DNA from: Mycobacterium pinniadriaticum
Lineage (GTDB): Bacteria; Actinomycetota; Actinomycetes; Mycobacteriales; Mycobacteriaceae
Length of the DNA stretch: 64,000 nucleotides
Direction of reading: 5' to 3'
NCBI RefSeq assembly: GCF_026242045.1
Contig: NZ_JAPJDO010000004.1
Location: forward strand, 124,001-188,000
Within the stretch, counting starts at the first letter, position 1; every line of letters starts with the position of its first letter. The notes beneath the pieces were generated by a model. It worked only from the letters and a program-made list of their open reading frames with translations, searched no databases and was not told the origin of the DNA. Position numbers and translations under genes: made by a program. Shown here piece by piece: positions 34,322 to 42,606 of the stretch.

Positions 34322-34367
34322 TGTTCGAATAAGATGTTCGAGATTTGGACCTTTGAATCTAGACGCA
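34322..34367. promoter_or_regulatory. Divergent promoter region with TGTTCGA direct repeats
   Basis: Lies between copy F (minus) and the kinase operon (plus). TGTTCGA occurs at 34322-34328 and 34335-34341, 13 bases apart. AATCTAGACGCA at 34356-34367 is identical to 22134-22145 in the other divergent region. Promoter assignment is tentative. Confidence 0.3.
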
Positions 34368-34403
34368 TCCGTCACCTCTTCTGCCCTATAGGAGTGCTAC
34401 CCG

Positions 34404-35537
34404 ATGAGCAACGCCGCTTCATCCGTCACGGCCAAGGGCCGCAACGGAAATCCGATACCGTCGATCGTTGATTCGGTCGACCGGATGACATTGGATTGGT
34501 TCCGGGCCGTCCTTGGTGACGCGGGACTGTTGGCCGACGCCGATCTCGCCGCCGTTGACGTCGAGCCGGTGGAAGGGGGGATCATCGCCCGGATGGTGCG
34601 GGCCCGACTGACCTATACCGGGCCGACCGAAGCGCCCGAATCGGTGGTGGTGAAGTTTCCCAGTGATGACCCCGGCAGTCGCGGTCTTGCCGTGGCGATG
34701 GGCATGTACGAACTGGAGACCCTCTTCTATCGCGACATCGCTCCGTTGATCCCAGGCCTGGGCGTGGCCAAGTGCTACTCGGCCCGACTCTCCGAGAATG
34801 CGGAAACGTTCAACCTGGTCCTGGAGGATCTGGGTGCCGAGATGCGGGCCGGCAACGTACTCGAGACCGCAACGCTGTCCGAATGTTCCACGGCACTAGG
34901 AGAACTCGTCAAGTTTCAGGCTCCGCTGTGGAACAATGCCGCGTTGGCACGATTGGACTGGCTCGCCGATCCGCGACGCACCATCGGCGTCTTCGACTCG
35001 TTGCCGGCTGGCCTCGAGCCCTTCCTGAACCGCTTCGGCGACCATCTGGACCCTTCACATGTCAGCCTGTTCGAATCCGTGGTGCCGCGTGCCGGTGAGT
35101 GGGTACGCAGCTGGAAGGCGCCGACCGTCGTACAGCACGGGGACTTTCGCAGTGACAACCTGATGTTCGCCACCGACCCACAGTCCGACAGGACTGCCGT
35201 CGTCGACTTCCAGACCGTGCGGTTGGGACCGCCCGGTCTGGACCCCGCGTACTACCTGGGCTCGTCGTTGCCCACCGCCGAACGCCGAGCGGCTGAGCGC
35301 GAACTGATCGCTGAATACCATGAACGCCTAACCTTTTCGGGTGTCGAGGGCTACGACTTCGACTCGTGTTGGGCCGCCTACCGTGAAGGCGCGATGTACG
35401 GGGTGTTGCTCTTCGTGGGCATGGCGAGTCAGGTGGAGTCCAGTGAGCAGGCGGATCGAATCATCGTTGACCAGATACGTCGCTATGCCGATATGGCGCT
35501 GGACTTGGACGCCCCGCAAGCTGCAGGGTTGGTGTGA
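34404..35537 (+). CDS. Ecdysteroid-kinase-like / aminoglycoside-phosphotransferase-fold kinase
   Basis: 377 residues, ATG 34404. The kinase-fold catalytic loop is HGDFRSDNLMF (Asp base and Asn) and the metal-binding Asp is in VVDFQTVRLGPPGLD. The long N-terminal lobe with VVVKFPSDDP (ATP Lys) and the ELETLFYRDIAPLI helix match the EcKL/DUF1679-type group, which in insects phosphorylates steroid hydroxyls. Predicted ATP-dependent phosphorylation of an alcohol on a hydrophobic small molecule. Overlaps the DUF7064-like gene by GTGA, with a P450 next. Confidence 0.82.
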   Translation: MSNAASSVTAKGRNGNPIPSIVDSVDRMTLDWFRAVLGDAGLLADADLAAVDVEPVEGGIIARMVRARLTYTGPTEAPESVVVKFPSDDPGSRGLAVAMGMYELETLFYRDIAPLIPGLGVAKCYSARLSENAETFNLVLEDLGAEMRAGNVLETATLSECSTALGELVKFQAPLWNNAALARLDWLADPRRTIGVFDSLPAGLEPFLNRFGDHLDPSHVSLFESVVPRAGEWVRSWKAPTVVQHGDFRSDNLMFATDPQSDRTAVVDFQTVRLGPPGLDPAYYLGSSLPTAERRAAERELIAEYHERLTFSGVEGYDFDSCWAAYREGAMYGVLLFVGMASQVESSEQADRIIVDQIRRYADMALDLDAPQAAGLV

Positions 35538-36625
35538 CGATGGGGTGGACCGACAAGATCGACATTGCCGACGAGTACTTCCACGAGCGCAGCGCTGATC
35601 CGTACTGGAGTGAGAACAGTTTGTTCGGGTTCACCGTTCCGGAGCGGAATCTCTGCGGCTTCATTTACTTCTACTTCCGGCCGAATATGAACCTGGTGGT
35701 GGCTGGCCCCGCGGTGTGGGACCACACCGGCGAGGATGTTTACAACTGTCTTTACTACGGCTGGGATCAGCATCTGGCAATACCGGACGGCGCGCAGATG
35801 TATGACTTCGAGCTGTCGAACTCGTTGACCTGTCACATGATCGAGCCGCAGCAGGAGTACCGGCTGGGTTATGACCGCCACGGTGTGAAGTTCGACCTCA
35901 CCTGGACGGCCACCGCGGAGCCGCACTATATGAAACTTTCCAGCGACGGGGATGAGGATCCGGGAATCAAGAACTGGGTCAAGAAGGAGGGAGATTTCTC
36001 GGTCGGGCACTATGAGCACGCGGGTTGGATCAAGGGCACGCTTGAAATCGCCGGAGAGACGATCAACATCGATTGCGGCGGCCTGCGCGACCGAGGCTGG
36101 GGTCCGCGTCATGCCGACGTCTCCGATCCACTGCGGGCCGGCTGGCCCTACGTCTTCGCGTCCCCGCAGAGCGGTTGGCATCTCTACGACCCTCAAACGT
36201 CGCTGGGGTTCGACGACGATCCGATCGAGGGGACGACCGAGACCGTCACCACCGGCTTCTACATCCGCGATGGAATCAAGGCGCGGGTGGTCGGGGGCAC
36301 GCGGAAAGCTGAACGCGGGCGTGATGGACGGGTAGTCACGCAGATCATCGACTGCGTGGATGAACTGGGCCGAGAGCTGCATGCTGTCGGCCAAACGATG
36401 AACTGGCTGAAGTGGCCGATCAACAGCGACATTCTGAATTGGTGGTCGCTGGTGCGGTGGGAGTACGACGGCCAGGTGGCGTACGGCGAGGACCAGGACT
36501 TCATGAGCTTCCGGCACTACCGCAAGTACTGGAAGAAGCTCTTGGCCGATGATCCCGGTCTCTTGCATTGCTTTCCGGATTCGCCCGACTACCCTCCGTA
36601 CACCCGATCCGAGGTACAACCGTGA
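35534..36625 (+). CDS. DUF7064/DUF7065-like beta-rich protein
   Basis: 363 residues from GTG 35534 (overlapping the kinase stop); ATG 35540 is an alternative. No signal peptide or helix-rich region; the pattern of alternating strands and many Trp/Tyr suggests a beta-barrel of the AttH/CrtC lipocalin-like type. Residues about 165-200 contain the segment shared with 42603-43571: HxxQ/HAG, KGTLEIAGE, then GLRDRGWGPRHAD. Family members lie near lipid-modifying genes in mycobacteria; no reaction is known to me. CrtC-type hydratases are a remote fold-level comparison. Confidence 0.65.
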   Translation: MTMGWTDKIDIADEYFHERSADPYWSENSLFGFTVPERNLCGFIYFYFRPNMNLVVAGPAVWDHTGEDVYNCLYYGWDQHLAIPDGAQMYDFELSNSLTCHMIEPQQEYRLGYDRHGVKFDLTWTATAEPHYMKLSSDGDEDPGIKNWVKKEGDFSVGHYEHAGWIKGTLEIAGETINIDCGGLRDRGWGPRHADVSDPLRAGWPYVFASPQSGWHLYDPQTSLGFDDDPIEGTTETVTTGFYIRDGIKARVVGGTRKAERGRDGRVVTQIIDCVDELGRELHAVGQTMNWLKWPINSDILNWWSLVRWEYDGQVAYGEDQDFMSFRHYRKYWKKLLADDPGLLHCFPDSPDYPPYTRSEVQP

Positions 36626-37860
36626 CCGACCGAACCGACACACAGCCGTCCATGATGGAGGTATTCCGCAGCACGTGGGATACCTGCCCGCTGTTCGGGC
36701 CACTGCGCGAGCACGCACCGGTGCTGCACGTTCCCGAGCTCGACGCCTGGGTGATCAGCAGGTATGACGACGTACTGGCGATCGTCAAGGACATGGACCG
36801 GTTCGGCTGCATGCCGGACGATCTGGTCGGTGAGGTGCCCGAGGAGCTGAAGCAGCTTCTGCCTCATGGCTATGCGCCCTGGCAGCCTGCCTTGATCAAT
36901 ACCGACCCGCCGGAACACACCCGCATCCGCAAGCTGGCGGCCAAACCGCTGACGCCAGCCGCGGTGAAACAACACGAAGAGGTGATCCGCGCCGCAGCCA
37001 ATTCTCTCGTCGACGGATTTGTCGGTGACGGCCGAGCTGATCTGGTGGGGGAGTTCGCCACTCCGATGCCCATCGATGTGCTGATCAAGATCCTGGGTGT
37101 GCCCGCCGAGGACAGGCAGAAGTTTCGCGATTGGACCCTGGGCATCACCGAACTGTTCGTCCCATCGATCTCGGACGCCCGGCGTCTGGAGCTGGCACGC
37201 GATCAGGTCGGCTTCAACGAATACCTGCTAGACGCCATTGCACGGCGACGGGCCGAGCCCCAGGCCGACCTGATCAGTGGCTTGATCCTCGCCCAGGAAC
37301 AAAGCGAGAAGAGTCTCACCGACCGTGAGATCCTCGGTGTGGTTGGTCAATTGGTCATTGCCGGGTTCGAGACCAGCGCCGGCGGGATCAGCTTCACTTT
37401 GTACAAACTCAGCCAGGATCGCGACCTGCTGGAGCGGGTCAGAAATGATCTGAGTCTGGTACCGAAGGTGGTGGAGGAGTCGCTGCGCCGGCTCACGCCC
37501 GCTCGGGGAATTGTGCGGCGTGTGAAAGAGGACGTCGAGATTCATGGGCACCGGATTCCCAAGGGCGCGAATATCTTCGCATTGGTCCAATCCGCCAACA
37601 ATGACGACAGCGTCTTCGTCTGTCCCGAGCGGTTCGATATCGATCGCGCACCGGCCGAAATGCGTAAGAGTATGCACTTCGGCACCGGGCCCCACACCTG
37701 CATCGGCATCAACGTCGCACGCCTCGACATGAAAGTCGCGATCGAAACGGCGATCACGCGTCTGCCCAACCTGCGGCTGGTCGGCGGTCAGGAGATCCGG
37801 GTGCAGGACGGGATGATTTTTCATCGACCCGAGCGTCTCGAATTCGCGTGGGATGCCTAG
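36622..37860 (+). CDS. Cytochrome P450
   Basis: 412 residues from GTG 36622. Proximal heme motif FGTGPHTCIG with Cys360; I-helix VIAGFETSAGG (acid-alcohol pair ET, Ser after); ExxR in EESLRR. Soluble bacterial class I P450 needing ferredoxin. Its place between a DUF7064-like protein and membrane protein copy G, in an operon with a kinase, suggests hydroxylation of the molecule that is then phosphorylated. CYP family not assigned. Confidence 0.93.
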   Translation: MTDRTDTQPSMMEVFRSTWDTCPLFGPLREHAPVLHVPELDAWVISRYDDVLAIVKDMDRFGCMPDDLVGEVPEELKQLLPHGYAPWQPALINTDPPEHTRIRKLAAKPLTPAAVKQHEEVIRAAANSLVDGFVGDGRADLVGEFATPMPIDVLIKILGVPAEDRQKFRDWTLGITELFVPSISDARRLELARDQVGFNEYLLDAIARRRAEPQADLISGLILAQEQSEKSLTDREILGVVGQLVIAGFETSAGGISFTLYKLSQDRDLLERVRNDLSLVPKVVEESLRRLTPARGIVRRVKEDVEIHGHRIPKGANIFALVQSANNDDSVFVCPERFDIDRAPAEMRKSMHFGTGPHTCIGINVARLDMKVAIETAITRLPNLRLVGGQEIRVQDGMIFHRPERLEFAWDA

Positions 37861-38599
37861 CGTGGACAGGCGAATACAGCTGATTTGTCTGTATAGCGGT
37901 TACGCGTTCTTCGTTGTTTATCTCGTCGGAATTGTTGTCATTGCTGGCTTCATTCCACCGCCTGCTCCGAGCTGGAGTTCAGATGTCGTCGGTGCTTTCT
38001 TCAACGAGCGTCGCGGCCGGATCCTGGTCGGAATGTCTGTCTGCGCATTTGCCTCCGCGCTTTATCTGCCTTGGGGCGTGGCGGTCCTCGGCCAGATGTT
38101 GCGCATGGAGAAATCGGGATTCCCTGCCCTTAGCGCCGTGCAGGCCATTTCGGCGGGACTGGGTGGGGTCTTCTTCGCGATCTCACCTATCGTGTGGTTG
38201 GCCATCGCCTACCGATCCCGACACACCGGAGAGGCGGTAGGGATTCTCAACGATTTCGCGTGGATCTCGTGGATTGTCAGCTGGCCGTTCTTCTTTGTGC
38301 AAGCCGCAGCCCTCGGTTTGTGCGTGTTGCTGTATCGCGGCTCGGTGATCCCACGCTGGGTCGGCTACCTCAGTGTGTGGTTTGGGCTCAGCATGTTTCC
38401 TGCGAGCGCGATTGTTTTCTTCTATGACGGACCGCTGGCGTGGAACGGTGTCTTTGGTCTTTATCTGCCTCTGGCAGTCTTCGCGGTTTGGTACAACGTC
38501 GTGACGTTCTACCTGCTGAAGGCGATCAAAGGTGAGGCGACCCTGCCGGAGATGCGGTGCGTCGCCGACGGGGACAGCCCAGCCGTCTCCGGTGCTTAA
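37853..38599 (+). CDS. GPFAWxG-family membrane protein (copy G of 12)
   Basis: 248 residues from ATG 37853, overlapping the P450 end by 8 bases (GTG 37862 possible). Landmarks are FIPPPAPSW, AYRSRHTGEA (Asp replaced), IPRWVGYLSVW and FFYDGPLAWNG, so this copy has an acidic Asp where most have Ser or Thr before GP. More AT-rich at the third position than the P450. Confidence 0.78.
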   Translation: MPSVDRRIQLICLYSGYAFFVVYLVGIVVIAGFIPPPAPSWSSDVVGAFFNERRGRILVGMSVCAFASALYLPWGVAVLGQMLRMEKSGFPALSAVQAISAGLGGVFFAISPIVWLAIAYRSRHTGEAVGILNDFAWISWIVSWPFFFVQAAALGLCVLLYRGSVIPRWVGYLSVWFGLSMFPASAIVFFYDGPLAWNGVFGLYLPLAVFAVWYNVVTFYLLKAIKGEATLPEMRCVADGDSPAVSGA

Positions 38600-38603
38600 G
38601 AGT

Positions 38604-38699
38604 TGTTAAAAAGTGAGGCCAGGATGCCTGTTTCTTGGCCGCTGGTCGCGAGAATCACCTGTTGGGCGAGCAGTCTCCGCGGCGGCCTTGTTTTTAACA
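38604..38699. promoter_or_regulatory. Intergenic region with TGTTAAAAA / TTTTTAACA inverted pair
   Basis: The 180 bases between copies G and H hold TGTTAAAAA (38604-38612) and its exact complement TTTTTAACA (38691-38699), 78 bases apart. They may be operator half-sites flanking the promoter of copy H, or a long loop. AGGAGG at 38770-38775 is the ribosome site of copy H. No other gene is supported here. Confidence 0.35.
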
Positions 38700-38779
38700 G
38701 AGATTCGATTAACATGCCCGATGAGGGTAGTGCGCTTTGGACTGAGCGCAGAGGTCGACATGCCGATCCAGGAGGCCCG

Positions 38780-39523
38780 GTGACGACGACGGACGCGTAT
38801 ATTTCGGCGGCTCGGCAGCCGAGCACGAAAACGGACTTCACGCTACTGCGGGCCGCGCTGTGGTCTGTGTGCTTCTACTGCGGGCTCGGGCTGCTGGGCT
38901 TTGCGGTGTTCGCCGGCTTCTGGCCACCGCCGGGCGAGGATCTCGACGCCGCCGGCATCACCCAGTACTTCCAAACCCACGGCACCGCAATCAGAATCGG
39001 TATGGTGCTGATGGTCGTCGGCGCGCCGTGCTACTACACGTGGAGCGTGGCTCTGTCGAAGATCATCAGCCGCATGGAAGGCCCGATGGGGCCGTTGTCG
39101 ATGACCGAACTGGTCGGCGGTTTGATGACGGCGTTGGTGACCGCGGTACCCGCCGTCGTCTGGCAGACCGCGACCTTTCGTTCCGAAGGGCGCTCGCCGG
39201 AGACCATGCAGACGCTCTACGACTTCGGCTGGCTCTTTTTCGACCTGACCTTCATGTTCTCGTTCCTGCAGAGCGTGGCCCTGGGCATCGCGATCCTGAT
39301 CGACCGTCGCAGCGAACCGCTGTTCCCGCGCTGGGTCGCATACGTGTGCTTCTTGACCGCTGCGGTCTACATTCCGCTGAGTCTGGTGCCCTTCGTTCGA
39401 ACCGGACCCTTCGCCTGGCACGGGGTGCTCAACTTCTGGGCCGTATTCGTGATGTTCTTTGTCCTCATCGCGGTGCTGACGCCGTACGCATTTCGCGCGC
39501 TGCGCCGACTCGAGCAGGAGTAA
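38780..39523 (+). CDS. GPFAWxG-family membrane protein (copy H of 12)
   Basis: 247 residues from GTG 38780, chosen for AGGAGG just upstream; a 59-residue longer reading exists without ribosome site. The most diverged copy: FWPPPGED, TFRSEGRSPETMQ, FPRWVAYVCFL and FVRTGPFAWHG. Still about six helices and the same order of landmarks. Own transcription unit, converging with the TetR gene at 39583, whose regulon may include it. Confidence 0.76.
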   Translation: MTTTDAYISAARQPSTKTDFTLLRAALWSVCFYCGLGLLGFAVFAGFWPPPGEDLDAAGITQYFQTHGTAIRIGMVLMVVGAPCYYTWSVALSKIISRMEGPMGPLSMTELVGGLMTALVTAVPAVVWQTATFRSEGRSPETMQTLYDFGWLFFDLTFMFSFLQSVALGIAILIDRRSEPLFPRWVAYVCFLTAAVYIPLSLVPFVRTGPFAWHGVLNFWAVFVMFFVLIAVLTPYAFRALRRLEQE

Positions 39524-39582
39524 GTCTCAAACTCGCCGAACCTCTTGTGATCGTGCAAAAGTGCGAGAACCGGTGTCGGCAA

Positions 39583-40164
39583 CTACAGGCTGGGCGAACC
39601 GAGTTCTTCACGCAGCGAGCGCATTATCATCTCGAGGCCGACGTCGAAGGAGTCTGGCGGGGCGGCTCGGTTCGGCTGCTGCGGGCGTAACCGGTTGAGC
39701 ATGGTGTAACCGAGGGTGTAGCTCGTCAGCGACCGCAGGACGTCAGCGCTTCGGCCGCGGGTGAGCCCCGCCTTCTGCAGTGTCGCGATCAGGCTCTGGC
39801 GGAATTCGTCGAGTCGCAGGGTGTCCGATTCGGCGATGATGAGGTCGACGACGCCGGGATGGCGATTGAGGATCTGGTGCAGGTCCCGCATCGCTGCGCC
39901 GATCTGTTTGTCCGAGGACAAATTCGGGTCGAGATCATTGGCCAGCGGGGTCATCGCATACTCGACCATCGACGAGAGCAGTTCCGCCTTGTCCTCGAAA
40001 TAGTGGTATGGCGTCATCGCGCTGATGCCCATCCGCTCGGCGAGTTTGCGCAGGTTCAGTGCGCTCAGCCCCTCACCATCGATGAGGTCGAGGGCGGCCT
40101 CGATGACAATCTCGCGGCTCAGCGTCGGCTTCCGGCCGCGGCGAGGTTGGTCCTGAACCACCAT
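39583..40164 (-). CDS. TetR-family regulator of the adjacent divergent operon
   Basis: 193 residues from ATG 40164 (AAGGAA 8 bases upstream; a TTG just before is less likely). HTH at about 33-55 reads LAERMGISAMTPYHYFEDKAELL, and the C-terminal domain is of the TetR_C type. Divergent from the ten-gene operon beginning at 40259; the two TTAC-N4-GTAA palindromes between them overlap that operon's predicted promoter, so this protein is very probably its repressor and its own. Confidence 0.88.
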   Translation of the reverse strand: MVVQDQPRRGRKPTLSREIVIEAALDLIDGEGLSALNLRKLAERMGISAMTPYHYFEDKAELLSSMVEYAMTPLANDLDPNLSSDKQIGAAMRDLHQILNRHPGVVDLIIAESDTLRLDEFRQSLIATLQKAGLTRGRSADVLRSLTSYTLGYTMLNRLRPQQPNRAAPPDSFDVGLEMIMRSLREELGSPSL

Positions 40165-40175
40165 CAAGGAATTCC

Positions 40176-40189
40176 TTTACAAACGTAAA
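40176..40189. promoter_or_regulatory. Operator 1: TTTAC-AAAC-GTAAA
   Basis: Palindrome with perfect 5-bp arms. It overlaps the predicted -35 hexamer TTTACA (40176-40181) of the 40259 operon and lies 12 bases upstream of the TetR start on the other strand. Near-identical to operator 2, centre-to-centre distance 30 bases (about three helical turns). Confidence 0.65.
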
Positions 40190-40204
40190 AACAGCGCCTA
40201 GATT
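40176..40204 (+). promoter_or_regulatory. SigA-like promoter TTTACA-17-TAGATT for the 40259 operon
   Basis: TTTACA at 40176-40181 and TAGATT at 40199-40204 with exactly 17 bases between, the optimal spacing. Transcription would begin near 40211, inside operator 2. Two operators covering the -35 and the start site are a textbook repression layout. Confidence 0.5.
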
Positions 40205-40205
40205 T

Positions 40206-40219
40206 CTTACAAGCGTAAG
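40206..40219. promoter_or_regulatory. Operator 2: CTTAC-AAGC-GTAAG
   Basis: Second palindrome with perfect 5-bp arms, differing from operator 1 only at the outer base pair and one spacer base. It covers the predicted transcription start of the LLM-P450-dikinase operon. Confidence 0.65.
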
Positions 40220-40258
40220 GATAGCCCAATGGTGGGCTAGGCATCGAACGGAGACCGC

Positions 40259-41365
40259 ATGTCCGAAGGTGAACACGTCGATGTCGTCGACGATCTGAGC
40301 GCATACGTCATCTCGGGTGCAGTGAGTGCGGTGCAGGGCGACGTCGATTACGAGTCCGATATGCGCACCCCGGCCCAAGGCATCGACGACGTCGTCGAAG
40401 CCGAGCGACTGGGCTTCCGCGCGGCGTTTCTGTCGGAGCGGTGGGACATCAAGCAGGCCGACGTCATCCTCTCCGGGGCCGCGGCCCGCACATCGCGGAT
40501 CGAGGTCGGAACGGCGATGGTGTGCCCGCCGACCCGTCAGCCGTGGTTGATGGCGGCGCTCGCGGCGACCATGCAGGCTTGTTACGGTCCGCGGTTCACC
40601 CTCGGGCTGGGGCGCGGCACCGATGCGATTTGGCACGGCATGGGGCTTCGGATGCCGACCTTCGCCGAGATGGCCGACTATGTCGACATCTTGCGTCGGC
40701 TCTGGCGCGGCGAGACGGTCTCCTACGATGGTCCGGTCGGCCGATTCCCGTCGCTGGCCTTCTCCGAGATCGTGCCCGGACCCCCGCCGCCGGTCTGGTT
40801 CGGCACGTTCGCACGCAAGAAGGGTGCGGAACTGCTCGCATCATCCTTCGACGGGGTCCTGCTGCCGCCGGTGCTCACCCCGGAGGCCACCGCCAAGGCC
40901 GTCGAACGAATCCGCTTGGCGTGCGAGCGCGTCGACCGGGATCCGGCTGAGATCCGGATCTGCCAGGCAGTCATCACCGCACCCGACCTCGACGACATCG
41001 AGACCCGATCGCTGGCCCACGGCCGGGCGGTCGGCTACCTGCAATACCCCGGCTACGGCGAGACCCTGGTCGAGGAAAACGGCTGGGACGTCTCGGTGGT
41101 CCACGAGTTGCGGGCGCATCGGCAGCTGGCCGCCAACGAGAAGGTCGCCGATCGACTCTTCCATCGCCACCAGTTACTCGAACCTGCGAAAATCGTCCCC
41201 GACGAGTGGATGATCGACACATGCGCCATCGGGACGGTCGATGAGTGTGTCACCTCGCTGCAGCGGTTCCGCGACGCTGGTGCAGACGAAATCGCCACCT
41301 ATGGAAGCACTCCCGCGCAAAACGCAAAGTTGATCGAAGCCTGGAAAACTCGGAGCATCGCATGA
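40259..41365 (+). CDS. LLM-class oxidoreductase, probably F420-dependent
   Basis: 368 residues, ATG 40259 with GGAG upstream. A luciferase-like TIM barrel: GTAMVCPPTRQPWLMAALAATM and FTLGLGRGTDAIWHGMG are the cofactor-side motifs, close to the TIGR03857-type actinobacterial F420 family. It would oxidise or reduce an alcohol, ketone or double bond using F420 (FMN monooxygenase activity is the alternative). First gene of a ten-gene operon and coupled by ATGA to the P450. Confidence 0.85.
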   Translation: MSEGEHVDVVDDLSAYVISGAVSAVQGDVDYESDMRTPAQGIDDVVEAERLGFRAAFLSERWDIKQADVILSGAAARTSRIEVGTAMVCPPTRQPWLMAALAATMQACYGPRFTLGLGRGTDAIWHGMGLRMPTFAEMADYVDILRRLWRGETVSYDGPVGRFPSLAFSEIVPGPPPPVWFGTFARKKGAELLASSFDGVLLPPVLTPEATAKAVERIRLACERVDRDPAEIRICQAVITAPDLDDIETRSLAHGRAVGYLQYPGYGETLVEENGWDVSVVHELRAHRQLAANEKVADRLFHRHQLLEPAKIVPDEWMIDTCAIGTVDECVTSLQRFRDAGADEIATYGSTPAQNAKLIEAWKTRSIA

Positions 41366-42606
41366 CCACCGCTGAAAACGACTACGTGTTCAACCCTCTT
41401 GACCCGGAACTGGCCGTCGACCCCTTCCCGATCCTGGCGCGGCTTCGCGCGGTTGATCCGGTCTTCCACGCCGAAGGGCTCGGCGCCTACGTTGTCACCG
41501 GACACGATGCCGCACGAGAGGTCTTGGCGCGCAAGGACGGCGACGTGCGCTGGGAACAGTTCCAGCGGATGCGTCACGGCGACGATGTGGTGAACCAGCC
41601 GTACTTCACAATCATGGCCGACAGCGTCTTGATGAAAGCCGGCGAGGATCACCGCCGGGTCCGCCAAACCTTTCAACGCAACTTCCGTCCGGGCTTGGTC
41701 GACAGCCTGCGGCCCGCGATCACCGAACGCGCTCACCAACTGATCGACGCCTTCGTCGATCCCTCGGGCGGGCCCGGTCAGGTTGAACTGATGGCGGCGT
41801 TCGCGTCGCCGTTACCGCTGTCGGCGATCAGCCAGCTGCTACGGGTGCCCCAGGAAGACGAGGCCGACATCCACCAGTGGATGCACGGCTTCAAGCTGGC
41901 CGTCCAGATGCTGCCCCTTGACGCGAAACAACTGAAAGTCGCCAACGATTCGATGTCCGCCCTGGACACCTATTTCCGGGGATTGGTGGCACGGCGGCGA
42001 AACGAGTCGGTGGACGACCTGGTCAACAAGATGATCGCCGACACCGACAACGGCACCCTGACCGAAGACGAGCTGATCGCCAACCTGTGGAGCATCTACG
42101 TCGGAGGGCACGACACCAGCGCCCTGTCCATCTGCAACGCCATGGTGACGCTGCTGCGCAACCCCGACCAACTGCGAGCGTTGCAGAACGACATGTCGCT
42201 GCTTCCCAACGCCGTTCAGGAGATCCTGCGCCACATCGGAACCGTGCACGGCACCCACCGGCTATTGACTGAGGACATCGAGCTGGGGGGCCACCACATC
42301 CCGGCCGATACCCCGATCATGGTGTACCTATCGGCGGCTAACCACGACGAAAGCTGGTGCCCGCACGCCGAACAGTTCGACATCACCCGCGACGTTCCCC
42401 CGGATCACCTCGCGTTCGGCCACGGACCTCACAAGTGCCCAGGCCAGCACATGGCGCGCGCGGTGATCGGCATCGGCGTGGAGGCGCTGCTGAGCCGACT
42501 GCACGGTCTGCGTCTGGAAGAACTCGAATGGGACACCGACGCCCTGCTGTTCCGCGGCCCAACCAAGCTGGTGTTGGCCTGGGACGAGAGCCGGTCGCAG
42601 GCATGA
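41362..42606 (+). CDS. Cytochrome P450
   Basis: 414 residues, ATG 41362. Heme motif FGHGPHKCPG with Cys359; I-helix IYVGGHDTSALSI with the Asp-Thr pair; ExxR in QEILRH. Class I bacterial P450. Embedded between the LLM protein and a DUF7064-like protein with 4-base overlaps on both sides. A likely electron donor is the ferredoxin at 48850 in the same operon. Confidence 0.93.
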   Translation: MTTAENDYVFNPLDPELAVDPFPILARLRAVDPVFHAEGLGAYVVTGHDAAREVLARKDGDVRWEQFQRMRHGDDVVNQPYFTIMADSVLMKAGEDHRRVRQTFQRNFRPGLVDSLRPAITERAHQLIDAFVDPSGGPGQVELMAAFASPLPLSAISQLLRVPQEDEADIHQWMHGFKLAVQMLPLDAKQLKVANDSMSALDTYFRGLVARRRNESVDDLVNKMIADTDNGTLTEDELIANLWSIYVGGHDTSALSICNAMVTLLRNPDQLRALQNDMSLLPNAVQEILRHIGTVHGTHRLLTEDIELGGHHIPADTPIMVYLSAANHDESWCPHAEQFDITRDVPPDHLAFGHGPHKCPGQHMARAVIGIGVEALLSRLHGLRLEELEWDTDALLFRGPTKLVLAWDESRSQA

